This document shows, in pieces, positions 36,181-48,575 of a stretch of DNA of 64,000 nt (positions are counted from its first letter, which is position 1; each line of letters starts with the position of its first letter). The translations under genes and the position numbers were made by a program. This DNA is from Neckera pumila (Eukaryota; Streptophyta; Bryopsida; Hypnales; Neckeraceae): NCBI GenBank assembly GCA_963969595.1, contig OZ018412.1:13456501-13520500 (forward strand). Direction: 5' to 3'. The notes beneath the pieces were generated by a model. The model worked only from the letters and a program-made list of their open reading frames with translations, did no database searches and was not told where the DNA came from.

Positions 36181-36783
36181 AAAGACAATTCTATATATAC
36201 ACATGGGGTGGTAGGAGGTAGAACAACCCATGTGGGATAAATTAATTTGAATTTGTACTTTCTCAAGCACTCTTAGTTTAGTCAAAAACAAAGAATTGTG
36301 TTAAAAGTAGAATTTCATACTTCATTTAGGCATAGTAAAATAACTTTTCTCAAAAAAATTTGAACCAAAAAAAGTTAGAAAATGAAGATAGGTTTCACCT
36401 GCAAAAATCCGTTTGGTATTTTGCATCTCCAATCAAATATTATGAACAAATTTGAGAGAGGAGGTGGGAATGGACATTTTCTTTAACATTTTTAAAAATC
36501 CTCTCTCAAGATTTGTCCAGAACTCTTGATTGGAGATTTAAAATGCCAAACGGATTTTTGGAGGTGAAACTTATGTTCATTTGACAACTTTTTTTAGTTC
36601 AAAGATTTTTGAGAAAAGTTATTTTACTATGCCTAAATGAGGTCTGAAATTCTACTTTTAACACAATTCTTTGTTTTTGACTTAACTATGATGCTTGAGA
36701 AACTACAAGTTCAAATTTATTTATCCCACATGGGTTGTTCTACCTCCTACCACCCCATATGTATATATAGAATTGTCTTTACA
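36181..36783. mobile_element. Foldback element, near-complete palindrome
   Basis: The left arm begins AAAGACAATTCTATATATAC and the right arm ends TATATATAGAATTGTCTTT. Mirrored motifs include GGGGTGGTAGGAGGTAGAAC, AACAACCCATGTGGGATAAA, CATTTAGGCATAGTAAAATA and ATCCGTTTGGCAT/ATGCCAAACGGAT. The arms are about 290 bp around a short centre near 36470. Family member of the 3656-4945 element. Confidence 0.75.
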
Positions 36784-37024
36784 AATGAAGACACAAAACA
36801 TGAATGACAATCACATCAAAGTGATGCAATTCAAGCATTGAGATAATCGATCTCTATTTTGATTGCCATTTTGAATAAGTTTGCTATTTGAATTACACCT
36901 TTAATTCAAAGTACTTAATTTGTTGTTAATACCAATGTGCATCTGTGACCTTGTAATTAACTTAGGCCTCTTCTTGGATTCTGACAAGTTTCGCCAAGTA
37001 TCCTTGTAGTTATTGATTTGGTGT

Positions 37025-37075
37025 GGAATATACCACACCATTTCATCCCTCGGATGAAATGATGTGGTATATTCC
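37025..37075. repeat. Perfect-looking hairpin, 24-bp arms
   Basis: GGAATATACCACACCATTTC... pairs with ...GAAATGATGTGGTATATTCC across a 3-base loop (CTC), with a single mismatch. Probably a collapsed or very small foldback element. Confidence 0.6.
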
Positions 37076-38410
37076 ATATCATTCCGTCCAAGGAAGGCAG
37101 TCACAGTGACTGCTACTGAATGCAATGTTTGTGCAGAATTGCAATTCTTGCAATTTTGAACAATTCAGACAATTCTGAATTCCTAAATTCCAGGATTCCG
37201 GGAACAAAAAATGACTTGCGTCAATTGTATGTATGATGAGTGTACAAGTTGTTCTCATCCAGTCAAGTGACATTACCCTAAAGGACTAGGTGTTCAAATT
37301 TTGAACAACAAATGAATACAAACTCCTCCAAAGTACACAAAAGTTTATTGTTTTTTTAATCCATAATTTTTTTTTAAAGAGTTTTGCATTAGTTCTTTAA
37401 TATTTTTACGGTATAGATTTTGAAGACTTAATTTGCTTTGCAAATCTTCTATAGATCAAATGGTATTGGTAGGTTTAACCTCAAAAAGTAACTTTTTCAA
37501 TTCAAAAAATGACCCTTCCAAAATGACTTGATTAAATAAATAAAATATAAAAACTTCAAGAACTGTTATGATTAAAAATTATCATTTTGAACTAAGGGAA
37601 AGAAAATTCTTTTAAAAATTACAAATATTCAATCAACAATTGATTTTAGAAGGAATTCTCAATTTTGGGCTTCAGATTCTATTAAAAAATATTGATTTGC
37701 GTACTAGCTAATCTAATTGTATGGAATTATGGATATAATCTATGAATTGTATTTGAGAGTCTTCATTGAATTATACATTTAAATTGCGTTTTATAATGTA
37801 TCTTCATAATTTTGAAAATTTCAACTATCTCCTCATCTTTAAGGGATTGAGCGAGTCTTTTTACAATGTCTATTCACATAATTTATCCAATTTAAAAATA
37901 AAATCTTGTTTTGTTTCCTATCACTTGCAAGTCATGGATTTTCAAACCTTTCTTTGGCAATAGTTGGCACATACTCTGTGAGTTAGAGAGTGTAAGAATC
38001 TTTCATTTCAGAAAACAACTTTCTCAATCTAAGAATCGCCATTCAAATATGAACTTTTACAATAATTCTAAATTTATTGCACTAATAGGTTTTTAAAGTT
38101 TTTTGGAGAAAAAAATATCTAAGGTACACAACATCACTTTTGTTATCAAATTCAATACAAAATTATGGCAAGATATACACTATTGGAATGCTAATTCATA
38201 AATTAGCATTTTTCATTTGATTGTCATTTCAACATGTAAATTTATCATGCTCAAATTCAATACCATACAAGCAAAATACATAACCTATATGTAGCTATTG
38301 AGACATGTAGGAGGTACAATAATGATTCACATTGGAAGTGTCATGTGACACTTTTGTCACTTGTGTGTACCTAAATTTATGCGCCTCTATGCTAAATATA
38401 CAAATAAAAC

Positions 38411-38654
38411 ACCCACTATAAGAAATCCATGTTTTGGGGGATGTATTCACTATTTTTTGGAATACATTTTTGTGGACATTACAGTTGACCACCCATGTTT
38501 TTATGTCAACAACAATGTTCAATAAAACATCTTGATGTTTTATTGAACATTATTGTTGACATAAAAACATGGGTTGTCAACTGTAATGTCCATAAAAATG
38601 CGTTCCAAAAAATAGTGAAAACATTCTAAAAAACATGAGTTTTTTATAGTGACC
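38411..38654. mobile_element. CACTA-like foldback MITE (copy 1)
   Basis: The element at 38414-38651 (238 bp) begins CACTATAAGAAATCCATG and ends TTTTTTATAGTG. It is flanked by ACC on both sides (38411-38413, 38652-38654), a 3-bp target duplication typical of CACTA (CMC/EnSpm) elements. Almost the entire length is self-complementary around TCTTGATG, with arms such as TGTTTTTATGTCAACAA. Confidence 0.8.
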
Positions 38655-41089
38655 ATTCTATATCTACAACTAGGCTTTTCCTAAACCCTTGAGGATAAAA
38701 GGACTATCATTTGTTTCTTGGTATTTAATATGATCTATTGCAATTGAGCAAAAATTCACATACTTCACAAAATGTTGAATTAGAATTAGAATTTTTTTCA
38801 GCTACCAAATACCACAATGGTAATGCCAATATTTTGCTTCTTTAATAGCATTATGGCTATGTAAAATATCAAGATATTAAGCAAGTGAGCAAAATAGGAG
38901 AAAAATTATATAATTACATGATTGGTATATTGGATCCCCGTCTTTGTGTTGCAAACAATTTTTAAAACAAAATCATGATGTACATGATGTACATGATGAG
39001 ATTAAATACGATACAATGAGACCTCTTGTGCACAAAATTGCAGTGCAAGGAAAATTATGTATACAACTTACTCTAGCCCCTAATGTATTTGCAAAATGGA
39101 TATTACAAGGAAGTTAGGAAAGTAATGCCCTTTGGAGTGTTCAAGAAACACACTAGAATTATGTACAACAATGAAATGTTGAAGCTCTGTTGCTTGGATG
39201 TAGATAAATGGAATAATGGGAGTGTTATATACGGAATACAAGCCTAATTGTAGGATGACTATTCCTGGCCTATTGTCTCATTTATTGGTATAGATTAATT
39301 AGAGATTAGATCTTGGTTGTAAATGTTATTTTGAAGCAGAGACTTAGGCATTGCATATGTAAGAACATTTTTATTTTTTCATAAGAATTGGAGAATTCTA
39401 TTATTATACTAGCTACAATTAAAATTTTGGATGAGGAACCATATAGTAAACATACTTGTATTTGTCCCATATACACAATAACTGCAAATTATGATCATTT
39501 AAAGCACCATAGAATGTGCATTGTAATCCAAATATTTTCCCATAAACTGTAAACTAGTGCAATATTATTGCCCCCACTTTTGCATTTGCACTCAAAGACT
39601 TATATAATACACAACTTCCCCAATTGATCCATCATTATGCTGCTTATGTGGATAATTTTTAGAGATATGGCTTTATACCCTCTAGACATCATTGTTGACA
39701 CAATTCAGTAGAAGGCATTTCTATGATCAATTTGTACTTATCATTCTCATGAGAAAAGCATCCTCCAAACATTGTTAGTCATATGCATAGTCTCTTTACA
39801 TTATGTATTGGTATCCATATACTATATCATATTATAACCATATATTCTATATAATGTATGTATCTATGTATAATATAATATTATAAATATATATATTCCG
39901 TATACAATATCCGTATCAAAGTTTTATTTGGTTTTGGTTTAGGATAGGGCAATGGCACGATATGGGTATCACTTCCTGGACTATTCGGACTTTAGAAAAA
40001 TGTCCTTTCGGAAATTAAAATGATATTGAAAAATTACAAAATTTACATGGTGTTATAGAAGGCATGTTGGTAGACCACAATCATGTGCTACATAGGTCAA
40101 ATTCAACAATTGAATTTTCTCCTAATTTAACATATTCAGCACCTGATTGCATTATAATAGTAAAAGGACTACGTTTTTAAGATTTTCTATTAAAACAACT
40201 AGGCATGCACCTTATTAAGTTTGTATTTAAGTATATCATATGATTTTAGAAAGAAGATGTTATGAAATCACAGTCCTTTTAAATTGTGTAAAAATTTGTG
40301 ATTTTTGAGAGTTCTCATAAATATGGAAATATAGTTTAATGTCAAATTAAGAGTTAAAATTAAATATGGATATGACTCAAACATTGATTTAGCTAATTAT
40401 CACATTTATGAACAATTTTTCTATAAATTGGTATTATGGGTTGTTCCTTTTGCCTCAAATCTAAAACTGTGATAGTCCGGATTTGACAACAGAGGAATAA
40501 AAAGGAGTATCAAAATTGTTCAATTTTCCTCCTCAATAGTATTTTGGATGGAGTACTACAACTTTCTTATGAATTTGTCATCAAATTCATGTAAATAAAA
40601 AATGTATTATTATTAGCACACATAGAACGAGTCAAAAAAAGATAGTGTTTTTGTGAGACAATCCTTTTTGGAACCCATATTGTGCCATCAGCCGGTAGGC
40701 TGGGCAAATCAAATGTTTTTTCTATATTTTTGCCACCATTTATTTTATACTAAATCAACGTCATTGGGAAGGGGGGGTTCTTTACTATTTGATCAAATTA
40801 GATGGCTGAGGGTTTTTTTAGTTGGGGGAGGCAAGGGCAAAACTTGCTTGCCACTTTTTAGTGGATAGTTTCATTTCATTATATGATACATGCAATGTTT
40901 TTGTGAATCATTCATCATTTATGGCAGTTACTGCTACTTTTGAGCTCATTGCCATAGTCATTGTTGAGCTCATTGTCATTGTGATAAACTGTCACAATGA
41001 GCTCCAAAAAAAATTAAATTTTAATCGGATTTTTCCAACTCCCACTGAACTCAAAAAATTAAATTAAATTAAATTAACTTTTCTGTTAT
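38655..41089. other. Intergenic, no gene recognised
   Basis: A/T-rich. A degenerate (ATATAT/TATGTA) tract lies at 39790-39925. Nothing coding recognised. Confidence 0.4.
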
Positions 41090-41143
41090 CCCCCCCCCCT
41101 CCCATCCCCCCCCCCCCCCCCCCCCCTCCCATCCCCCCCCCCC
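41090..41143. repeat. Poly-C tract
   Basis: About 54 bases of almost pure C, broken only by TCCCAT/TCCCATC units, with a run of more than 20 C. On the other strand this is a G-run array that could form quadruplex structures. Long homopolymers can also be assembly artefacts. Confidence 0.8.
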
Positions 41144-41188
41144 TTGTAATTTTCAGGTGGAGGTAGGGATGGCATTTGATATGGAATA

Positions 41189-41310
41189 TATCCCAAATCT
41201 CTTATCTATATCCGTATCCATATCTATACCATATATGTACCCGTATCACATTTGCATCCGTATTTGTATTTGTATCTATATCCGTGCATTATCCGTATTC
41301 ATATCCAAAA
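41189..41310. repeat. Degenerate TATCCG/TATCCA hexamer repeat
   Basis: Variants of the six-base unit TATCCG (TATCCA, TATCTA, TATTTG) repeat through this interval and create shadow reading frames rich in Y, P, I and S on the plus strand. Not a gene. Confidence 0.6.
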
Positions 41311-43016
41311 TTGTTTTTCAAGATCAACAACATCAAGGGGGGAGGGAGGGGAGTATTGTTTTTAACAAAAAAATCAATAATTCTCGATTTTTCAAGCAAG
41401 GGGAAGGAAGTGGAAGAACAAGAGGGTTTACTACTTTTTGGTACATTGCCTCTTTTCATTCCAATAAACATGCAAAGTTTTTAACCTGTAAAGGTACATT
41501 CACAATGGGGAGGGCATAAATTAGCATTGAGGGGGATTTAAAAAATCCACCATGATGGAGAATTGAGATTGGAGGGGCATATATTGACATTATTTTGATC
41601 CCCTTCAACTTAATGGATTCTTTTGTTTTTTCTCAAAAATTAAGATATTTCCTCCAATGTGATTATACACCAAAGGATTGGTATTTGTTTTAGGCAAAAT
41701 TTGTCAAGACCTGCCATTTTCTAGTGCATTGGGTAAGTATATATTTTTATTTATATAAAGTCAATTATAAGATTGAAAAGTTTCATTCAAAATGAATGTC
41801 ATTGAAACCCAACCAAATTCCACTTGGCCACTAAATTGTCCTTTTGGGTGCTCAAATTTATTCACTAATTATGACTAAAAACTGTAACCAAATTTTGCTA
41901 TATAAATTATCCCTAGATGATCTTAGAGTACAAATTAGTGACAAGTACTTAAGGTAGGCATACCCTTTTGCAGCACCGCCCAACTAAAATAGTGGAGTTC
42001 AAAGCCAACCCATCAACCTAATTTCAACAAAAAAAATAAATTTAATCAACACTAATTTCTAGAAGTAACCAATGGGAGATAAAGAGTTCTTTGAGACAAC
42101 TAATGAAGCATTTCTTATTTTAGGGATATCTGATTAAAGGTGGTCTAGTGTCAATAGTAGATGTTTTTATAACCTCCACTTGAAAATTTGTAGTTTATTC
42201 ACATTCTCTTAAGACTTTCAAACAAATTGCATTCACTTCCACTTTTATTTGCTAGCATCTTGGTGTGATGTTGTTTTTTCTCCCCAATTTGTATTCAAAG
42301 ATGTTGGATTAAAAAAAAGTGTCTATTCTAGGTGAAGATACCTTCAGAAGTGCTTAGTGATTGCAATACAAACTTCCACCTTTTGAATATAAATTCATCA
42401 CAAGAAGTGACTTTATTACGCCTTCATGTTGTGGCCATAGTAGAAAATATTGTGATTGCTTTAGGTGAATAAGATGTTTATTACGGATACACTTTTTGTT
42501 GGTTTAGGAATAGTCTAGAGACTCTTAGGGCCAATTGGACAATACTTCAAAAATTCAAAATATTAATTTGTACAATTGGATAACTTTTTTCAAAAGTCTC
42601 CACTCTTTGTGAAAAAACTTTCACTGGGAATTAAGCCCAAAAAAATATGAAATAGTGTAATTGCTTAGTCAGTCCTCCTTTCGAAGTCTTACTCTAAATT
42701 CATTTAAAAGACAATTCATTGTCTATCATCAAGAGTATTTTTTTATGGCAAAGCAAAGGAATTACATTATTGATAGTCATTCTGCCTGTCATAGTCTGGT
42801 TCATGTCAGTCAGCACTCCTCTAGAAACGGGCCTTCCCACCAATTACCAAGCCTTGAATAATTGGCAAATGCAGACTTGAGAAATGATGGAAGGCATGGA
42901 TTTACTACTCCAGTTGCACCTGAAGTCAACACGTACCCCAAAAAAACATTCAAGGGAAAGGAAAGACTTTAGCAATGATTTCAAGTAAGTTCAAGTTCAC
43001 AATCTCAAAAACATTA
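41311..43016. other. Intergenic, no gene recognised
   Basis: A/T-rich with no element ends or coding signature that I can identify. Confidence 0.4.
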
Positions 43017-43298
43017 TAAGGTGGGTACCCTTCAAACCTCCACTTTTTGCTACTATACCTAGTTACTACTATTAGACTGGTTAAATTTTTGCATTTTCTT
43101 ATTGGCAAGTGAAACAAGGTTCTAATGCACCAAAGAACGTGACATTTGGATATAGTATGCAAAAGTTTTTGAAGGAACAAAATTTGGTTCTGAAATAGTT
43201 TTTCCACATATAGGTACATAAGTGATTTGGAGATGTACATAGTGAAATAAAGATGCGGTGGTTTAGGGTCAATGGCGCATTTTGGAGGGCACACATTA
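43017..43298. mobile_element. TA|AGGT MITE, GGTACACCC subfamily (diverged copy)
   Basis: Starts TA|AGGTGGGTACCC and ends GGGCACACAT|TA. It lies in opposite orientation to the three 272-bp copies at 46-48.6 kb and shares TTGGCAAGTGAAA, CAAAGAACGTGACATTTGGAT and GGTTTAGGGTCAATGGCGCA with them. More diverged, hence older. Confidence 0.65.
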
Positions 43299-44380
43299 GT
43301 ACACAAGCTCGTATTGAATCTTAATATAACAATGAGGTGCAATGATTTTTTAATCATTTTGGAGAAGTAGACAGCTATTTATTCAATACTTGGGTGACAC
43401 TTGGATGATACTTGGTGATATTGATACTATCAAAAGTGGGTGATACCTACAAAACTAGATGTCTACGTCTTTTGGTTGTGGCTAACTAACAAAAAATTGT
43501 GCATAAAACACACTGATGAAGTGTGTATTCCTAAATGAGACAATATCCAAAATGCAACATCCAAATTTTGTACCAAAAAAGATTTTTTTGAAGCAACCAA
43601 TTAGTTGTAATAACGTCATGGGCATGTTTTTTGAAAAAAATCTTGATTATCATACAACATTACATTGAAAGTTGTATTGCTAAAAGATGTATGCAATGTG
43701 GCTTCCTTCTCAAATCATCTTTTGTTACAAAACACGATCAAGTGCCTTCTCTCTATCTTCTTCATCCCTCTATAATCAAACATAATCACTCTCATTCTCA
43801 TAAATTTTTCTATTAAACCGTGTATTATTATTTTTTCTAATTACGGTGTACAAACACAACCTAGACACCTCTATGCAATTATGTATTTTGAAAGTTATAG
43901 TAATTCCAAATTACTATAATTAATGCATTTTATGAACACAAATGTTGACCAGATTAAAATTTCATATTTCACTATTCATACTTCTAGCCTAAATTTTGAC
44001 CTCTAGAGATAATCTTAGAGCTAAAAGCTTAATGATTCAACTCTTAATGGCTACATATGAGCAGCCCTTAGTTAAGTAGACCTTGGGACATGGTCATCAA
44101 AACCATATGATTGAGCAATTTTTGCTGTCATAGAAACAAAACAAAACAATTCAAATTAGAGGCATGAACTCAATCCACCAAGTCTACTTTTTCCTGTTTT
44201 GATGTTTTTGCTACATCTAATCTTGGCTTCTTTTTTTGGCAAAATTTCACCAAGTTCTGACAGAAATAGGCAAATACAGTGAAGCCCCTCCAAATTTAAC
44301 ACAATGGCATACTGCCAGGAAGGCAAGATCTACAGTCAAAAAAGAAGCGCTGCATCTAATTGATTAGGGGAGCACATGCT
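43299..44380. other. Intergenic, no gene recognised
   Basis: Contains a segment (43355-43465) shared with 31190-31290, recognisable by TTTTGGAGAAGTAG and GGTGATACCTA. No gene. Confidence 0.4.
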
Positions 44381-45357
44381 TTAACCCGTCATTGCCTAAG
44401 GCTTGTTTGAGTTCAAAAACATCATTACTTGAAGTGTTATAGATCTACATGTGATTAAGTTTAGTGATAGAGATCTCAAACGAACAATCTTATAGTGTCC
44501 CTGTAGATGACGTGAACCAAATTTGGAGTCATTTGGCCATGTAGATTGCAAGATTATAATATTTTAGTGTTGAAAAAGGATGATGAAATTTTCCTAGCAA
44601 CGCATTTGGAGGTGAAATTTGATTTCTAAACCTACTCAAATGAAAAACTTTAAGCTATGAAGTGATTCAAAACTAAAATACAAACACATTGGTGAAAGAA
44701 AATGTCATTGAATTGACTCATTGTATTTGCAAAATGGCTTTCAAATGTCAAAAAGATAGCAAGAAAAGTTGCAAAAAACACATCTAAGGTTGAACCTCCT
44801 TCTACTAAAATGCTTCTCACTCACTCATGACTTCTTGGATTGATATGAAATTTTAGCCCCATAAATTGGACTAGTATATGCAACTTTTCCAAAAAAATCA
44901 TGGAAATTGACATTGTATGAAGAAGAAACAAGCCATCAAAGTTCACTATAATCCAAAAAATATTGGGATTGTAAACTTTGAATTGCTCCCAAACATTCAA
45001 TCCATCTTGGATTGATATGAAATTTTTACCACAATAACTAGACTTCAAGAGGAAGATAATGCAATAAATTTTTATTGAAAATGAACATTTGATGAAGAAG
45101 GTATAAGCCCCCAAAGTTGTAGCCTTCAAATGTAGTTTGGTAAATTCAAATTGAACCTGTGAATTTTGATTGGCTTCCAAGAAATCAATACATCTTGGAT
45201 TGATCTAAAATTTTTATCACATAAACTAAAAGAAAAATGCAAATTTTCGAACAAGTTTTATTGAATCCAGACATTGGATGCAAAAGTTATAGCAATTTGA
45301 ATTGAACTTGAAACTATGTGAGGACACTTTTGGTCCCCTTAGGCAATGAAGGGTTAA
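44381..45357. mobile_element. piggyBac-like element, second terminal family
   Basis: TTAA at 44381-44384 and 45354-45357. The termini are CCCGTCATTGCCTAAGG and CCTTAGGCAATGAAGGG, a 17-bp inverted repeat with one extra mismatch. The interior of 969 bp has three tandem-like blocks built on CTTGGATTGATATGAAATTTT (about 44833, 45007, 45190). No transposase. Confidence 0.7.
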
Positions 45358-45927
45358 CCTCTAAAGGACCAAGTAATTGTTCAAAGCATGCAAGAGGTTT
45401 TGGGTAGTTAAGTACAAAGTCAATTTGGGTCAAATGTTCACGGAACTCTGACACAAGGTGTGAACATGTCCCTCCTTAGTGGGTACATAATTTTTTCCAA
45501 TCAAGTATCTGGATAAAAGTTATGTTGCCATGAATTTTTTGGGTAGCTTCAGGCAACATATACAAAACTTCTCTTCTATTTCTGAAATTCGGCAAGCATC
45601 TAACTTACATGATACATGATGCAAATGTCAAAAAGTTAACTATGTGTAGTGTAAGATCTCATTTTAGGAGGAGTTAAAGTCTATTGCCCTATTGGACAAG
45701 GTTGGAATTTTTTTTCCTTTTAACTTCAAACTTTATAATTATTCAATCTATGCAATCGAATTTTCTCAAACTGTTTCTACACATTCCCATAGTAGCCTAT
45801 TACAATCTGTACAATTGAGTTTTTGAAAAAGAACTTTTTTTTGTCCCATTTTTTCTCAATGCCCTAAAAAGTGACACTTTTTTTCACAATTTCTGCCCTA
45901 AATGTGCCTCTGTCCTGTAGGGGCTAA
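45354..45927. mobile_element. piggyBac-like element sharing its TTAA with its neighbour
   Basis: Uses the same TTAA (45354-45357) as the right border of the preceding element. The interior starts CCTCTAAAGGACCAAG, as in copies 1, 2 and 4, and ends CTGTCCTGTAGGGG followed by CTAA (one change from TTAA). About 566 bp. Confidence 0.6.
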
Positions 45928-46017
45928 CTTGCCATGACAAGCCCCAATTTCTCAAGATTTCATACGATTTTCTTTCTTTGCCTTTCCAAGCACTTCAAGG
46001 TAGCTTTTACTCTAAGT

Positions 46018-46293
46018 TAAGGTAGGTACACTTAAATGTGTCACTGACCTTAAACCGCCATCTATACTCTCTATACATTTCCAAAATCAGTTCTGTACCT
46101 ACGTGAAAGAAATGCTTTTAGAACCAAACTTTGTTCTTTAATAACTTTTGCATACAGTATCCAAATGCTGCATTCTCTGGTGCATTGGAACCTCCTTTCA
46201 CTTGCCAACAAGACAATATGAAAATTTGACCAGCCCAATAATAGTAACTAGGCACAATACCAATTTGTGGTGGTTTTGGGTGTACCCACCTTA
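46018..46293. mobile_element. TA|AGGT MITE, GGTACACCC subfamily
   Basis: Element 46020-46291 (272 bp), TA on both sides. The ends AGGTAGGTACACTTAAA and TTTGGGTGTACCCACCT are inverted repeats. The short frame on its minus strand is part of the repeat and not a gene. Confidence 0.85.
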
Positions 46294-46299
46294 ATACTG

Positions 46300-46552
46300 T
46301 CCATTGCCATCTACAGCTGCTTACTAAACTTCGTGAATGTCCCAAGTCCCAACCAGCAAGCCTAGCTCCCTGTGGATCGATGCACCTGACTCGATGCATA
46401 AGAGTTCGAGTGTCTCAAAAGTCTCCCAACTGAACAATCAGCTTCCTTGGTCCAAAAGAGAGGAACAAATATAATGCACAATGGGTTTCTCGATCACCAA
46501 ACTCTTGGTACAACTCCCGTTGACAAAACTGATTTCACCCCATGATTTTTCT
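46300..46552. other. Unique-looking segment, less A/T-rich
   Basis: About 250 bp between a MITE and a duplication. The minus strand is open through much of it but gives no recognisable domain. Confidence 0.35.
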
Positions 46553-46863
46553 CTCTCTATCTAGAGGTGCACTTGTCCAAGGGAATCATATAGCCTCTTC
46601 CAGATTGAGTTTGAAGTACTCTACTTCTATCAATGATATTGGAAATATTGGCAGTACAATGAAAACGTGACACAAATAGAGTGCTCATTGCAAGCAAATG
46701 TAAGATTTATGGGCAATTTTTACTGTGAAAATTATTGTTGGCCCTACATTCATATAGCACAGAGCAACACAACTAATTATTTGGTTGATCACAATTGCAA
46801 TAGGTATATTCTGGGTTGTACCCAAAATGTGAATAAACCCAAGATGTTCCAAAAAAACTTAAG

Positions 46864-47323
46864 TACAATAGAATCTATCTTAATGCATACTCTCTTAATG
46901 CATAATATGTAGTAAGAGAGGTAGTACTTTGAAGCATTTATTTGTGAATAGTAGTTGGAGGTCCCATAGTGAGAGGCCACATTAGCTAATGTTCAGTACA
47001 AAACCTCTCTTAGTGCATAATCCCCAGATTATGCACCACTCGGAACTTCTGCCACTTTATGTTGGGCCTAAAGGGGGGCCTAATGTGCATCTTTGGTTCG
47101 GGCTGAGGTTCAGAAGACCGCAGGATCCTAAGTTCCGTGCATTTTGAGCGTCAATTGAGTCCTAATGCGTACAAAAATGGGCCAAAAGGGGGAGCAAAAG
47201 TTTCGCACCCCCCACCTCGGCATTAGTACAAAACTGGGCCCAAAGGGGGGCCTAACTCTTCACAAGTTAGCCCAGCATAAAGTCTTCAAAGTTCCCAGTG
47301 CACTAAGAGAGGTTCTACCTGTA
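46864..47323. mobile_element. pogo/Tigger-like MITE (copy 2)
   Basis: TA at 46864-46865 and 47322-47323. The ends CAATAGAATCTATCTTAATG and CACTAAGAGAGGTTCTACCTG correspond to copy 1. The 456-bp element has an interior of C/G-rich blocks (GGGCCTAAAGGGGGGCC, GGGCCCAAAGGGGGGCC) unlike copy 1. Confidence 0.6.
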
Positions 47324-47706
47324 CAAGCTTCACAATTTCACAATTTCACAATTTCACGTCAAATTTGGTACTACGGTTACAGTATGATTGATCTTCAAGA
47401 GGGTAAGAAGCTCCAACCCAATTATTGATGGTGGCCGTAGAAGTTCACCTGAACAAATTCTATTAGTTTCTCTCCTGCCTGTGCACTTGTCCAGGACTCC
47501 AGGGTCCAAGGGAATTATAGGCAGCTTCTTCCTGATTGAGTTTGAAGTACTGTACTACTTCTATCAATGATATTGGAGATTGTTTTGCCAGTCAGTACAA
47601 TGAAAACGTGATGCAAATAGAGTGCTCACTGCAATCAAATGTAAAGTTTTATGGGCAATTTTCATGACAACTTACACTGAACATTATTGTTGGCCCTACA
47701 TCCATA

Positions 47707-47982
47707 TATGGTGGGTACACCCAAATGCACCACTGACCTTAAACCGCCATCTATATACTCTGTACATTTCCAAAATCAGTTCTGTACCTATGTGGAAGAA
47801 ACGTTTTTAGAACCAAACTTTGTTCCTTAATAACTCTTGCATACAATATCCAAATGCTACGCTCTTTGGTGCGTTGGAACCTCCTTTCACTTGTCAACAA
47901 GACAATATGAAAATTTGACCAGTCTAATAACAGTAAGTAGGCACAGTTCCAATTTGTGGCGGTTTTGGGTGTACCCACCTTA
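47707..47982. mobile_element. TA|AGGT MITE, GGTACACCC subfamily, with known empty site
   Basis: Element 47709-47980 (272 bp). The uninterrupted duplicate at about 46750 reads CATATAGCACAGAGCAA; here the same sequence is split as CATATA - element - TAGCACAGAGCAA. This shows directly that insertion duplicates TA. Confidence 0.9.
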
Positions 47983-48296
47983 GCACAGAGCAAAGGACAA
48001 GTGAAATTAACTGGGCAAGGCAACACTATTAATTATTTGGTTGATCACAGTTGCAACAGGTGTATTCTGGGTTGTACCCAAAATGGGAATGAAAGAATGT
48101 TCCATAAAGCAGAAGCTTCACAATTTCACATCAAATTTGGTACAGACTACAGTTATAGTATGATTGATCTTCAAGAGGGCAAGACGCTCTGACGAAATTA
48201 TTGAAGATGGCCGTAGAAGTTCACCTGAACAAATTTTAGACTATTAGTTTTTGACAGATAAACTTGTTGTTTGATTCTGTCATCACAGACATAATT

Positions 48297-48572
48297 TAAG
48301 GTAGGTACACCCAAATGTGCCACTGACCTTAAACCGCCATCTATACTCTCTGTACATCTCCAAAATCAGTTCTGTACCTATGTGGAAGAAACGCTTTTAG
48401 AACCAAACTTTGTTCCTTAATAACTTTTGCATACAGTATCCAAATGCTACGTTCTTTGGTGCGTTGGAACCTCCTTTCACTTGCCAACAAGACAATATGA
48501 AAATCTGGCCAACCTAGTAACAGTAACTAGGCACAGTATCAATTTGTGGCGGTTTTGGGTGTACCCACCTTA
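48297..48572. mobile_element. TA|AGGT MITE, GGTACACCC subfamily
   Basis: Element 48299-48570 (272 bp), nearly identical to the two preceding copies. The ends AGGTAGGTACACCCAAA and TTTGGGTGTACCCACCT are a good inverted repeat. A CATTAG-family element follows four bases later. Confidence 0.9.
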
Positions 48573-48575
48573 CAC

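Larger units (their letters stand above)
46553..48247. repeat. Direct duplication of a roughly 450-bp segment
   Basis: Two pairs are seen. 46553-46858 matches 47468-48108, with landmarks GAGTTTGAAGTACT, ATCAATGATATTGGA, TTGTTGGCCCTACAT and TATTCTGGGTTGTACCCAAAAT. 47325-47465 matches 48111-48247, with AATTTCACATCAAATTTGG, ATGATTGATCTTCAAGAGGG and GCCGTAGAAGTTCACCTGAA. The second copy of the first pair is interrupted by the MITE at 47707-47982; the first copy gives the empty site. Confidence 0.8.

Noticed and set aside
46400..46420. tRNA B-box-like GAGTTCGAGT, and a similar GGTTCGAAAT near 62490
   Set aside because: No cloverleaf, A box or acceptor stem could be assembled around either; no tRNA or rRNA was found in the window.
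43099..48026. Recurring frames with a MCALQNAPLTLNHR-like start at 43.1, 46.1, 47.8 and 48.5 kb
   Set aside because: They coincide with copies of the same MITE and have stops and frameshifts between copies; not a gene family.
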